The notes under the pieces were generated by a model. The model was not told the DNA's origin. It saw only the letters and a program-made list of their open reading frames with translations, and did not search any database. A stretch of DNA of 20,305 bases from Legionellaceae bacterium (lineage in GTDB: Bacteria; Pseudomonadota; Gammaproteobacteria; Legionellales; Legionellaceae): NCBI GenBank assembly GCA_947505025.1, contig CANNIJ010000012.1, positions 1 through 20,305 of the forward strand. The letters run 5' to 3'. Positions 1 through 7,145 of the stretch are shown here, in pieces. The position numbers and the translations under genes were made by a program. The stretch's first letter is position 1, and the number at the start of each line of letters is the position of its first letter.

Positions 1-696
1 AGCTGTGCCTCCTAAAGCTAACTCATATAGCTCTGGCAATACTTGCGTGATACGTTTTAAACATGCATCTAATTGACTGACATATCCAGAAAACTCCTGA
101 CCTAAAGTCAATGGCACAGCATCTTGTAAGTGCGTGCGACCAATTTTAATTATAGATTTGAAAGCGTGCATTTTGGCGCTCAAACCATCTCTAAGCGCTG
201 TTACCGCAGGAATTAATGTTTTATGTAATGCTACAGCAGTAGCTATATGCATAGCGGTTGGAAAGGTATCATTGGATGATTGGCTGTGATTGACATCATC
301 GTTCGGGTGAATCGGGGTTTTACTGCCTAATTTGCCGCCAGCTAATTCGATTGCTCGATTGGAAATCACTTCATTTACATTCATGTTTGTTTGTGTGCCA
401 CTACCGGTTTGCCAGACATGTAATGGAAATTGTGCGTCCCAACGTCCTTGAATAACTTCATCAGCAGCTTGAGTGATTAGTTGGGCTTTTTCCTGCGTGA
501 TTGCGTTCAATTCAACATTAGTCAGTGCGGCCGCTTTTTTGATAATGGCTAAAGCATGAATTATGGCGATCGGCATTATATCCTGGCCGATATGAAAATG
601 TTCCAGGGATCGTTGGGTTTGGGCGCCCCAATATGCGCTTGCAGGTACTTCAATTGCACCCATACTATCAGTTTCTTTGCGTGTATCTGTTGTCAT
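1..696 (-). CDS. fumC: Class II fumarate hydratase, 5' part (gene runs off the left edge)
   Basis: Class II fumarases hydrate fumarate to L-malate in the TCA cycle as iron-independent soluble homotetramers. I translated the minus strand from an ATG at 696-694 and found one open frame of 232 codons to the window edge, about half of the usual ~460 residues. Seen: GSGTQTNMN near residues 98-106, HPND at 130-133, SSNDTFPTAMH near 140-150 and GRTHLQDAVP at 186-195, whose His189 corresponds to the catalytic His of the family. The last visible residues are ELALGGTA. The GSxMPxKxN signature expected later lies outside the window. A GGGGTG stretch upstream can act as ribosome binding site. It is divergent from rsmE with 73 bases between the starts. 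The enzyme assignment is firm; only the C-terminal half is unseen. Confidence 0.96.
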   Translation of the reverse strand, partial: MTTDTRKETDSMGAIEVPASAYWGAQTQRSLEHFHIGQDIMPIAIIHALAIIKKAAALTNVELNAITQEKAQLITQAADEVIQGRWDAQFPLHVWQTGSGTQTNMNVNEVISNRAIELAGGKLGSKTPIHPNDDVNHSQSSNDTFPTAMHIATAVALHKTLIPAVTALRDGLSAKMHAFKSIIKIGRTHLQDAVPLTLGQEFSGYVSQLDACLKRITQVLPELYELALGGTA

Positions 697-712
697 GAAG
701 CACCCCGTAAAA

Positions 713-741
713 GTTACATCGCGCAGATTATAGATTATACT
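713..741 (+). promoter_or_regulatory. Candidate sigma70 promoter of rsmE
   Basis: GTTACA (713-718) is followed after 17 bases by TATACT (736-741, five of six). The expected start near 748 leaves about 22 bases before the GTG start of rsmE. The core elements interleave with those of the divergent fumC promoter, so the two probably cannot be occupied at once. Confidence 0.55.
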
Positions 742-755
742 ATGCGCGGTGACAA
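727..755 (-). promoter_or_regulatory. Candidate sigma70 promoter of fumC
   Basis: On the minus strand, TTGTCA (755-750, five of six consensus bases) is followed after exactly 17 bases by a perfect TATAAT (732-727). The expected transcript start is near 720, giving a leader of about 25 bases before the fumC ATG. A second perfect TATAAT on the same strand lies at 739-734 but has no good -35 at the right distance. It overlaps the rsmE promoter on the other strand. Confidence 0.65.
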
Positions 756-769
756 TCGGAGGTTTATGA

Positions 770-1498
770 GTGCGTATAACAAGAATTTATCATCCAGGAC
801 AATATGTTGTAGGAGATGAGTTATCTCTGTCCGCAACGGCCAGTCAGCATGTTGGGGTTGTTCTACGCATGCGGGTTGGTGAGAATTTAACCCTGTTTTC
901 TGGAGATAATGTTGAGGCTCACGCAACAATATCGGCGATTGAGCGTAAAACCATACATGTACGCGTGCATGATGTGCTAGTTATTAGCCGTGAATCTCCG
1001 CTGGCAATTCACTTGGTTCAGGGGATTTCAAAAGGTGAGCGCATGGATTTAGTGGTGCAAAAAGCTGCTGAATTAGGCGTCTATAGCATTACCCCCATTG
1101 TGAGCGCATATTGCGCTGTAAAGTTGAATTCAGAACAAAGGGCTAAGAAGGTTTTGCAATGGCAATCGATGGCTACTGCGGCATGTGAACAATCTGGGCG
1201 TAATCGAATCCCAGTTATTTATCCGGTAAGTACGTTTGCAGAACAGATCGAAAATGACTTGCATGCGCACAGTGTGTTTTTAGATCCGGGTGCCAGTGGT
1301 GATTTCAAGCAGTTCACGTGTGCCAATATGCGCATTAGTCTCTGGGTAGGTCCTGAAGGCGGATTTCATCCGCTTGAAATACAAGCAGCGATTACTACGG
1401 GTTACTCATTAGTTAAGTTAGGTCCGCGGGTATTAAGAACTGAAACAGCGGCAATTGCTGCCATTAGTGTGTTGCAAGTGTTGCAGGGTGATCTATAA
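770..1498 (+). CDS. rsmE: 16S rRNA (uracil(1498)-N3)-methyltransferase
   Basis: RsmE uses S-adenosylmethionine to methylate N3 of U1498 in 16S rRNA within the assembled 30S subunit. The protein has 242 residues, the usual length. It opens with MRITRIYHPGQ, typical of the N-terminal PUA-like domain, and ends in a SPOUT (trefoil-knot) methyltransferase domain. The knot motifs are LWVGPEGGF (191-199) and LGPRVLRTETA (217-227), which bind the cofactor. The start is GTG at 770: GGAGG at 758-762 lies seven bases upstream and the protein then begins exactly where relatives do. An ATG four bases earlier opens the wrong frame. It is divergent from fumC and 38 bases before trxA, so it may share a transcript with trxA. 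Confidence 0.95.
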   Translation: MRITRIYHPGQYVVGDELSLSATASQHVGVVLRMRVGENLTLFSGDNVEAHATISAIERKTIHVRVHDVLVISRESPLAIHLVQGISKGERMDLVVQKAAELGVYSITPIVSAYCAVKLNSEQRAKKVLQWQSMATAACEQSGRNRIPVIYPVSTFAEQIENDLHAHSVFLDPGASGDFKQFTCANMRISLWVGPEGGFHPLEIQAAITTGYSLVKLGPRVLRTETAAIAAISVLQVLQGDL

Positions 1499-1536
1499 TA
1501 GATGCGCGCAGTTTAATTGAGAGAGGAACATGAACC

Positions 1537-1863
1537 ATGAGTAATGCGATTAAAGCGGTTACAGATGCGGATTTTGCGAGTACAGTATTGCAATCTAGCC
1601 AGCCAGTGCTGGTCGATTTCTGGGCCCCATGGTGCGGTCCTTGCCGTGCGCTGACCCCAATCTTAGAAGAGTTAGCAGCTAGCCACACTGATCAAGTTAC
1701 GATCGCTAAAATAAATATAGACGAGAATCCGCAAACCCCATCGCAGTATGGTGTAATGAGCATACCCACGCTGATTCTATACAAAAACGGTCAAGTATTA
1801 GCCACGCAAACTGGATTGTTGTCGAAGTCACAATTAAGTGCATTTATTGACAGTCACCTATAA
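1537..1863 (+). CDS. trxA: Thioredoxin 1
   Basis: A cytosolic dithiol-disulfide oxidoreductase that donates electrons to ribonucleotide reductase, methionine sulfoxide reductase and other proteins, itself reduced by thioredoxin reductase. It has 108 residues, the standard single-domain length. Seen: the active site WCGPC with Cys33 and Cys36, the buried acid Asp27 and the cis-proline Pro77 in MSIPT. The ATG at 1537 is chosen because GAGAGGA (1522-1528) precedes it by eight bases. An ATG at 1530 reads only four codons before TAA. Its position just before rho matches the trxA-rho order common in gammaproteobacteria. Confidence 0.97.
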   Translation: MSNAIKAVTDADFASTVLQSSQPVLVDFWAPWCGPCRALTPILEELAASHTDQVTIAKINIDENPQTPSQYGVMSIPTLILYKNGQVLATQTGLLSKSQLSAFIDSHL

Positions 1864-1874
1864 AAAATGCCGTA

Positions 1875-1903
1875 TAGGCGCGCTTGGATCTAAGGCGCGC
1901 CTA
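1875..1903 (+). other. GC-rich stem-loop after trxA
   Basis: TAGGCGCGC (1875-1883) and its exact reverse complement GCGCGCCTA (1895-1903) enclose an 11-base loop, starting 12 bases after the trxA stop codon. There is no T run behind it, so it is not a standard intrinsic terminator. It may protect the trxA mRNA 3' end or be part of the rho leader. Confidence 0.6.
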
Positions 1904-1993
1904 GCTTAAATCATGGACGGCCAGGCGAGTTGGGGATCAAATGTCAACAGCCACTAGTATCTAGGTTAAATTTATGTTAAGCTTGTTTTTATT

Positions 1994-2013
1994 CATGGTA
2001 CATGTCTACCATG
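1994..2013 (+). repeat. Inverted repeat in the rho leader
   Basis: CATGGTA (1994-2000), a six-base spacer, then TACCATG (2007-2013), an exact seven-base-pair inverted repeat. The right arm is also part of a ten-base palindrome TACCATGGTA (2007-2016), so alternative pairings are possible. It could be an RNA hairpin or an operator. Confidence 0.5.
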
Positions 2014-2102
2014 GTAATAACGGCCTGTAAACTACAGTCGTTCCTATAACAAAGACTTTCGTGGATCCTCAATTCGTTTAACCAAAACATCAAGTGAGAA
2101 GT

Positions 2103-3365
2103 ATGCATCTTACCGAACTTAAGCAATTAGCCATTGCTGATCTTGTAAATATAGCTCAAGAAAAAGGCGTCGAAAACACTTCACGTATGCGTAAACAAGA
2201 TATTGTTTTTTCAATTCTAAAAGCGCATGCCTTAAAAGGTGAAGACATATATGGTAGTGGAGTTTTTCAGGCCTTAGATGAAGGGTTTGGATTTTTACGC
2301 TCACCCGACGCGTATTATCTTCCTGGACCCGATGATATCTATGTGTCCCCCAGCCAAATTCGTCGTTTTGGGTTACGTACTGGCGACACAGTTACCGGCA
2401 AAATCCGTTCACCCAAAGATAATGAGCGTTACTTTGCTTTGTTGAAAGTCGATCAAATTAATTATGACGCGCCAGAAAGCGTAAAACGTAAAATTTTATT
2501 CGAAAACTTAACGCCTTTGTTTGCTTCAGATCATTTGATCATGGAGCAAGGTAATGGCAGCACCGAAGATTTAACCGCACGCGTTGTAGATTTGTGCGCA
2601 CCCTTTGGCCGTGGACAACGTGGATTGATTGTTGCACCGCCTAAAGCGGGTAAAACGTTAATGTTGCAAAACATCGCCCACTCAATTGAGAAAAATTACC
2701 CAGAATGTTTTCTGATTGTCCTGTTGATTGATGAGCGCCCTGAAGAAGTAACTGAAATGAAACGTTCAGTAAAGGGTGAGGTGGTTGCAAGTACATTTGA
2801 TGAACCGGCAACACGTCATGTGCAAGTTGCAGAAATGGTCATAGAGAAAGCCAAGCGTTTGGTTGAGCATAAACGTGATGTGGTAATTTTGTTGGATTCA
2901 ATTACACGTTTAGCCAGAGCATACAACACCGTGATCCCATCCTCGGGTAAAGTTTTAACTGGTGGTGTGGACGCTAATGCATTACAAAAACCCAAGCGCT
3001 TGTATGGTGCAGCAAGAAATATTGAAGAAGGTGGCAGCTTAACAATTATTGCTACAGCAATGGTTGATACTGGCTCTAAAATGGATGAAGTGATCTATGA
3101 GGAGTTCAAAAGTACCGGTAATATGGAAATTCATTTAAGTCGTAATATTTCTGAGCGCCGAGTGTTCCCTGCGATCAATATTAATCGTTCAGGCACGCGT
3201 CGTGAAGACTTGCTTTTAAGCCCAGAAGATTTACAGCGTATTTGGATTTTACGTAAAATCCTGCAGTCGATGGATGAGTGCGATGCGATTGAGTTTTTGC
3301 TGGAGCGTATGAAGAATTACAAGACTAATGCAGAGTTTTTTGAGGCTATGAAACGACAGGAGTAG
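2103..3365 (+). CDS. rho: Transcription termination factor Rho
   Basis: A hexameric RNA-dependent ATPase/helicase that loads on C-rich nascent RNA and releases RNA polymerase. It has 420 residues, as in E. coli, with which I recognise high similarity throughout. Seen: N-terminal Rho domain beginning MHLTELK, RNP1-like GFGFLR (61-66) in the cold-shock-like RNA-binding domain, Walker A APPKAGKT (178-185, Lys181 and Lys184 as in E. coli), Walker B region VVILLDSITR, and the Q loop around VLTGGVDANAL. I chose the ATG at 2103. A GTG at 2094 in the same frame would add three residues and is also possible, but relatives begin at the M-x-LTELK position. ubiD starts six bases after the stop codon. Confidence 0.97.
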   Translation: MHLTELKQLAIADLVNIAQEKGVENTSRMRKQDIVFSILKAHALKGEDIYGSGVFQALDEGFGFLRSPDAYYLPGPDDIYVSPSQIRRFGLRTGDTVTGKIRSPKDNERYFALLKVDQINYDAPESVKRKILFENLTPLFASDHLIMEQGNGSTEDLTARVVDLCAPFGRGQRGLIVAPPKAGKTLMLQNIAHSIEKNYPECFLIVLLIDERPEEVTEMKRSVKGEVVASTFDEPATRHVQVAEMVIEKAKRLVEHKRDVVILLDSITRLARAYNTVIPSSGKVLTGGVDANALQKPKRLYGAARNIEEGGSLTIIATAMVDTGSKMDEVIYEEFKSTGNMEIHLSRNISERRVFPAININRSGTRREDLLLSPEDLQRIWILRKILQSMDECDAIEFLLERMKNYKTNAEFFEAMKRQE

Positions 3366-3371
3366 TGTCCG

Positions 3372-4841
3372 TTGAAGTACCTAGATCTGCGAGACTTTCT
3401 AGACCAATTGGATAATCTAGGTCTATTAAAGCGTATTGATTATCCGGTCTCACCTGATCTTGAAATGACTGTGGTGAGTGACCGAGTCTTGCGTGCTGCG
3501 GGGCCTGCGTTGTTGTTTACGCAGCCCAAAGGCCACAATATACCGGTGTTAACTAATTTATTTGGCACGGTCGATCGTGTGGCTTTGGCGATGGGGCAGA
3601 CATCAGTAGCTGCTTTGCGTGATGTTGGTCATTTATTAGCAGCGCTCAAAGAACCTGAACCACCTAAAGGTTTTCAAGATGCGATAAGAAAGTTACCTTT
3701 GCTAAAACAAGCTCTAAATATGGCGCCACAGTATGTGAAGCGCGCGATTTGTCAGACCCATGTGTTCAGTGGCGACGAGGTTGATTTATACAAACTGCCA
3801 ATACAAAAATGTTGGCCAGGTGATGCCGGACCCCTGATTACCTGGGGCTTGGTCACTACCAAAGGACCGCTACAAACACGCGAAAATCTAGGCGTTTATC
3901 GTCAACAAGTAATCTCTAAAAATAAATTAATTATGCGCTGGCTGTCTCATCGAGGCGGAGCTTTAGATTACCAGTCATTTCAGGCAGAACATCCGGGTGA
4001 AAGATTCCCCATAGCAGTAACTTTAGGTGCTGATCCAGCGTCTTTACTAGCAGCCGTCACGCCGGTACCCGATTCTTTATCTGAATATGCATTTGCTGGA
4101 TTATTACGTGGTAAACGAACTGAGTTAGTCCGCTGTATTGGATCTGATTTACATGTGTGTGCCCACGCTGAAATAATCTTAGAGGGGTACTTAGATCCCG
4201 GCGTAGAAGCTCCAGAAGGCCCGTTTGGCGATCATACGGGTTATTACAATGAGGTTCAAAATTTCCCGGTATTCACGGTTGAAAGGATTACTCATAGGGA
4301 TCAACCAATTTATCACAGCACATATACTGGTCGTCCGCCAGATGAGCCAGCGATTCTCGGCTTGGCTTTAAATGAAGTTTTTGTGCCATTGTTACAAAAA
4401 CAATATCCTGAAATAGTTGATTTTTATTTGCCGCCGGAAGGATGTTCTTATCGTTTAGCCGTGGTTACGATTAAAAAACAATATCCTGGGCACGCACGCC
4501 GCATAATGATGGCCGTGTGGTCTTTTCTGCGACAATTCATGTATACAAAATTTGTAATTGTATGTGATGATGATATAAATGCACGTGTATGGGCTGATGT
4601 AGTGTGGGCTATGAGCACACGCATGGATCCATTAAGAGATACGGTTATGATTGATCACACGCCCATTGATTATCTTGACTTTGCCAGCCCAGTTTCTGGT
4701 TTAGGTTCTAAAATGGGTATGGATGCTACAAATAAGTGGCCCGGAGAAACACAGCGTGAGTGGGGGCGTGCGATTGAAATGGATCCAGAAAGCCTGCGTA
4801 GCGTAGAGGATTATTGGAGTGAATTAGGATTGGCCCCATGA
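3372..4841 (+). CDS. ubiD: 3-octaprenyl-4-hydroxybenzoate carboxy-lyase
   Basis: UbiD decarboxylates 3-polyprenyl-4-hydroxybenzoate in ubiquinone synthesis using prenylated FMN, the product of UbiX. The 489 residues match the family end to end. Seen: the conserved ENLGVYRQQ ... NKLIMRWLSHRGGALDY stretch (171-200), which contributes to cofactor binding, and EGPFGDHTGYYNE (282-294) with the acidic residue of the active site. The C terminus has the typical SPVSGLGSKMG and GETQREWG stretches. The start is a TTG at 3372, supported by AGGAG at 3358-3362 nine bases upstream (overlapping the rho stop) and by alignment of KYLDLRDFL with known N termini. Its stop overlaps the start of the flavin reductase (ATGA), so the two are translationally coupled. 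Confidence 0.96.
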   Translation: MKYLDLRDFLDQLDNLGLLKRIDYPVSPDLEMTVVSDRVLRAAGPALLFTQPKGHNIPVLTNLFGTVDRVALAMGQTSVAALRDVGHLLAALKEPEPPKGFQDAIRKLPLLKQALNMAPQYVKRAICQTHVFSGDEVDLYKLPIQKCWPGDAGPLITWGLVTTKGPLQTRENLGVYRQQVISKNKLIMRWLSHRGGALDYQSFQAEHPGERFPIAVTLGADPASLLAAVTPVPDSLSEYAFAGLLRGKRTELVRCIGSDLHVCAHAEIILEGYLDPGVEAPEGPFGDHTGYYNEVQNFPVFTVERITHRDQPIYHSTYTGRPPDEPAILGLALNEVFVPLLQKQYPEIVDFYLPPEGCSYRLAVVTIKKQYPGHARRIMMAVWSFLRQFMYTKFVIVCDDDINARVWADVVWAMSTRMDPLRDTVMIDHTPIDYLDFASPVSGLGSKMGMDATNKWPGETQREWGRAIEMDPESLRSVEDYWSELGLAP

Positions 4842-5524
4842 TCGTTAATGCACGAGTACTGAGTTTAGTTAATTTAACTGAGAGTGTTTTACAAGTTACG
4901 TTACAACCCGATCAATATATTGACTATTTTGCTGGCCAGTATTTAGAAATACTAGTTGATACTCTGGCCTTTGCATATTCGATTTCTAATGCTCCAGCTG
5001 CGGACAATTGTTATATTTTACATATACGTCATCGTCCAGAAAATCCAATCCCAGCAAGTTTATTACACGAGTTACACCAGTCTAAAATTAAAATTCGCGT
5101 GCCTTGTGGTGAATGTCATCTAAATAACCTAGAGTCAGGTTTATCTTTAATTTGTATAGCTGGAGGGTCAGGCATTGCACCAATTAAAGCGATGTTGGAT
5201 CAATTAGTTTTGACTGGGGATCGGCGTTCAGTACATTTATTTTGGAGCGCACGCTTTCAGGAAGATTTTTATTTACCTACCAGCGTTGCTCATTGGCAAG
5301 ATAAACTATCTGATTTTAAGAGTTTTTTACAGCTGTCAGATCTAGATCAGACGCCATTAATTTCTGCTGTCCTGGCGCAGGCTCAGCCGATAAATCGAGC
5401 ACAGATTGTTTTAAGTGGACCGTTTGAGATGGTTTATCATGCGCGAGATGTACTAATTGATTCTGGGGCCTCGGTAATTAATTTATTTGCAGATGCATTT
5501 TGTTTTGAACAAAAAGGAGAATAA
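4838..5524 (+). CDS. fre: Fre-like NAD(P)H-flavin reductase
   Basis: A ferredoxin-reductase-fold protein of 228 residues, close to E. coli Fre (233), which reduces free FMN/FAD with NAD(P)H. The ubiD-fre order is the same as in E. coli. Seen: an N-terminal beta-barrel flavin domain with AGQYLEI (32-38), and a C-terminal NAD(P) domain with AGGSGIAP (108-115) and a SGPFEM stretch near the end. Odd point: the flavin-contact motif RxYS, RPFS in E. coli Fre, reads FAYS at 45-48, so the arginine is replaced by Phe. This may weaken flavin binding or change substrate. The start overlaps the ubiD stop by four bases. Supply of reduced FMN to UbiX or UbiD is inference from context. The family is clear; the exact substrate is less so. 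Confidence 0.8.
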   Translation: MIVNARVLSLVNLTESVLQVTLQPDQYIDYFAGQYLEILVDTLAFAYSISNAPAADNCYILHIRHRPENPIPASLLHELHQSKIKIRVPCGECHLNNLESGLSLICIAGGSGIAPIKAMLDQLVLTGDRRSVHLFWSARFQEDFYLPTSVAHWQDKLSDFKSFLQLSDLDQTPLISAVLAQAQPINRAQIVLSGPFEMVYHARDVLIDSGASVINLFADAFCFEQKGE

Positions 5525-5527
5525 AAT

Positions 5528-5719
5528 ATGGGATTTGGATATCAGTTATTGGCTATAGTTGGCGCTGCATTAATTGTGTGGATCTTATATCGCACAATCA
5601 AACAGCGTCCGGAGCAATTCAGCCGTGAGAATTTAAGTAAAAGTTTTTTTAGCCTGGGAATACTGGCAGTTATTTTGATCATTTTTGTTGCTTTTCTGGT
5701 TTTACTTTTACGCCAGTGA
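5528..5719 (+). CDS. Small two-helix membrane protein of unknown function
   Basis: A 63-residue protein with two hydrophobic stretches, about residues 5-21 (LLAIVGAALIVWILY) and 42-61 (SLGILAVILIIFVAFLVLLL), joined by a basic loop containing RTIKQRPEQFSRENLSKS. Two transmembrane helices in a hairpin are likely. It starts three bases after the flavin reductase stop with a strong ribosome binding site AAGGAGA (5514-5520) seven bases before the ATG, so it is a real gene and the last member of the ubiD-fre run. I do not recognise the family. It could be a membrane partner of the quinone-synthesis genes or simply co-transcribed. A weak hairpin, AGTGACC/GGTCATT at 5715-5734, covers its stop codon. 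Confidence 0.75.
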   Translation: MGFGYQLLAIVGAALIVWILYRTIKQRPEQFSRENLSKSFFSLGILAVILIIFVAFLVLLLRQ

Positions 5720-5729
5720 CCAACAGCGG

Positions 5730-6263
5730 TCATTCAACAATATTTTGCTGGATCTCCGACCAAGTCTTAATAACTCCGCTAGATTGCATTGTTTCAGCGT
5801 TGCTAGTAAGTGCTTGTTGTGCCGCTTCATAGGTTGGATATGTTCCATAAACACCCATGTAGCTGACTGAACCTCGAGATTGTACTTTAACTTCAGCCAT
5901 GTGTGCAGTTTTTGGTGCTTGATGTAATGCCATGGCCACATGTGCTGCACTGATATCTTGGGCAATAATTATGGTGTAATGCTCCGGCAATTGCTGTTGC
6001 GCCCAGACTGTATCTAGATTTTTGGATGAGATTGGGGTTGATTCTGCCAATTTTTCAGGCCTTGCCGTATCTATTAATGGATCAGATTGTTCCTGGCTCT
6101 GCTCTTGATCTAAGGCTGGGGGTATTTGATATTCTGGAAATTTTTGCGCATCTGGAATCGGGTAAGTTGGTGATTCCATTGTCTCATTTTGACTGGTTGA
6201 GACGCATGCAGTTAAGGTTCCCAGTACTAAAACACAACCAAGCGCACGATTTCTAATTAACAT
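5730..6263 (-). CDS. Putative lipoprotein with a C-terminal SPOR-like domain
   Basis: A 177-residue protein with a lipoprotein signal peptide: a hydrophobic core then lipobox LTAC with Cys20 as the lipidated residue. Residue 21 is Val, with no Asp at +2, which suits outer-membrane sorting. Residues 21-90 are rich in Pro, Gln, Glu and Ser and look disordered. The C-terminal part (about 94-175) reads HYTIIIAQ ... SVSYMGVYGTYPTYEAAQQAL ... VIKTWSEIQ, resembling the SPOR domain of DamX-like proteins, which binds denuded peptidoglycan at division sites. A cell-envelope or septal role is inferred from this domain. GGGAG lies just before the ATG. It follows map on the same strand (38 bases), so co-transcription is likely. 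It converges with the small membrane protein gene, with ten bases between the stop codons. Confidence 0.75.
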   Translation of the reverse strand: MLIRNRALGCVLVLGTLTACVSTSQNETMESPTYPIPDAQKFPEYQIPPALDQEQSQEQSDPLIDTARPEKLAESTPISSKNLDTVWAQQQLPEHYTIIIAQDISAAHVAMALHQAPKTAHMAEVKVQSRGSVSYMGVYGTYPTYEAAQQALTSNAETMQSSGVIKTWSEIQQNIVE

Positions 6264-6301
6264 GTTAATCTCCCTGAGTAGTGCATAAGTCCATTTATGC
6301 T

Positions 6302-7081
6302 TTAAGCCGGCAGGATCTCGCCTGCGCGTAGCGTAAGCACTTCAACCCCGGTCGCTGTTACCAGCAAGGTGTGTTCCCATTGAGCAGATAATTTACGATC
6401 TTTAGTTACGGCTATACTCCAGCCATCTCGAGTGAGATGTTTCACTTCAGCGCCACCTTGATTAATCATCGGTTCGATTGTAAAAGTCATGCCTTCTTTT
6501 AATGCGATTCCTTGACCTGGACGGCCATAGTGCATGACCTGCGGCTCCTCGTGCATTTTGGTACCAATACCATGCCCGCAGTACTCACGTACTACAGTAT
6601 AATTATTTGCATGCGCATGTTGTTGTATAGCAAAGCCGATATCACCCAGAGTTGCATTTGGTTTGACGGCAGCGATACCTTTGTATAAGCAAGCTTGCGT
6701 GACATCAACCAAGCGTTTAGCGTGACTAGGCACATTGCCAATACAAAACATTCGGCTGCTATCACCATAATAGCCGGCGTAAATTACAGTAATATCAACA
6801 TTAAGGATGTCTCCCTGTTTTAAATGTTGATTAACCGCAGGCATCCCATGACAGATCACATGATTTAGCGAAGTGTTAACGGAGTATGGGTAGCCATATT
6901 GGCCTTTACTCCCCGGGATAGCATGCAATGTGTTACGGATATAATCCTCACAAAACTCATCAATTTGCAAGGTTGTGATGCCGGGTTTAATAATATTGTC
7001 TAATGCTTCTAATACGCGCGCTGTGAGTTGGCCGGCCATGCGCATTTTTTCGATTTGTTCGGGTGTTTTTATGGAAACCAT
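6302..7081 (-). CDS. map: Methionine aminopeptidase, type I
   Basis: This enzyme removes the initiator methionine from nascent proteins when the second residue is small. It has 259 residues (E. coli 264). The five metal ligands of the pita-bread fold are all present: Asp96 and Asp107 (NVDITV and YYGDSSRMF), His170 (GHGIG), Glu203 (TIEPMI) and Glu236 (QWEHT). The substrate-pocket His78 lies in HVICHGMP. There is no zinc-finger N-terminal extension, so it is the plain bacterial type Ia. The ATG at 7081 has a weak AAGAGA upstream. It is divergent from queC with 64 bases between starts. Confidence 0.96.
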   Translation of the reverse strand: MVSIKTPEQIEKMRMAGQLTARVLEALDNIIKPGITTLQIDEFCEDYIRNTLHAIPGSKGQYGYPYSVNTSLNHVICHGMPAVNQHLKQGDILNVDITVIYAGYYGDSSRMFCIGNVPSHAKRLVDVTQACLYKGIAAVKPNATLGDIGFAIQQHAHANNYTVVREYCGHGIGTKMHEEPQVMHYGRPGQGIALKEGMTFTIEPMINQGGAEVKHLTRDGWSIAVTKDRKLSAQWEHTLLVTATGVEVLTLRAGEILPA

Positions 7082-7108
7082 GCAGTATCTCTTGATGAGT
7101 AATCCGTA

Positions 7109-7120
7109 GTAGTATACTAC
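7109..7120. promoter_or_regulatory. Perfect 12-bp palindrome between map and queC, with a -10 on each strand
   Basis: GTAGTATACTAC equals its own reverse complement. It contains TATACT on the plus strand (7113-7118) and on the minus strand (7116-7111), so the same bases could serve as -10 for queC and for map. Upstream of the plus copy, TTGATG (7092-7097) lies 15 bases away, short of the optimum. No good -35 is seen for the minus copy. Promoter or operator use is inferred. Confidence 0.4.
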
Positions 7121-7145
7121 AACCTTTGATTTTAGTTAGCGGTCT

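Larger units (their letters stand above)
1864..2102 (+). promoter_or_regulatory. trxA-rho intergenic leader, probable rho 5' untranslated region
   Basis: This 239-base gap separates two otherwise closely linked genes. In E. coli the corresponding interval carries the rho promoter, a leader peptide gene and Rho-dependent attenuation sites used for autoregulation. Here I see the stem-loop at 1875-1903, an inverted repeat CATGGTA/TACCATG at 1994-2013, and a -10-like TATAAC at 2045-2050 without a convincing -35. An 18-codon ORF runs from 1974 to 2030 (begins MLSLFLFMV) behind a weak AGG. The autoregulatory role is inferred from position and family knowledge; no leader peptide is established. Confidence 0.4.

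Noticed and set aside
735..929. ORF on the minus strand across the fumC-rsmE gap and the rsmE start
   Set aside because: It overlaps the well-supported rsmE coding region and its promoter, has no ribosome binding site and no recognisable protein features.
1530..1544. Four-codon ORF overlapping the trxA start
   Set aside because: Probably chance; the ribosome binding site serves the trxA ATG equally well and there is no sign of translational control.
5715..5734. Hairpin AGTGACC/GGTCATT over the convergent stop codons
   Set aside because: Short stem with a G-U pair and no T run on either side, so I did not call it a terminator.
5708..5965. 85-codon minus-strand ORF inside the SPOR lipoprotein gene
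   Set aside because: A shadow of the lipoprotein frame, which has a signal peptide, lipobox and domain similarity; this one has none.
6283..6300. GCATAA/TTATGC inverted repeat between map and the lipoprotein gene
   Set aside because: Only six AT-rich pairs and no T run in the direction of transcription.
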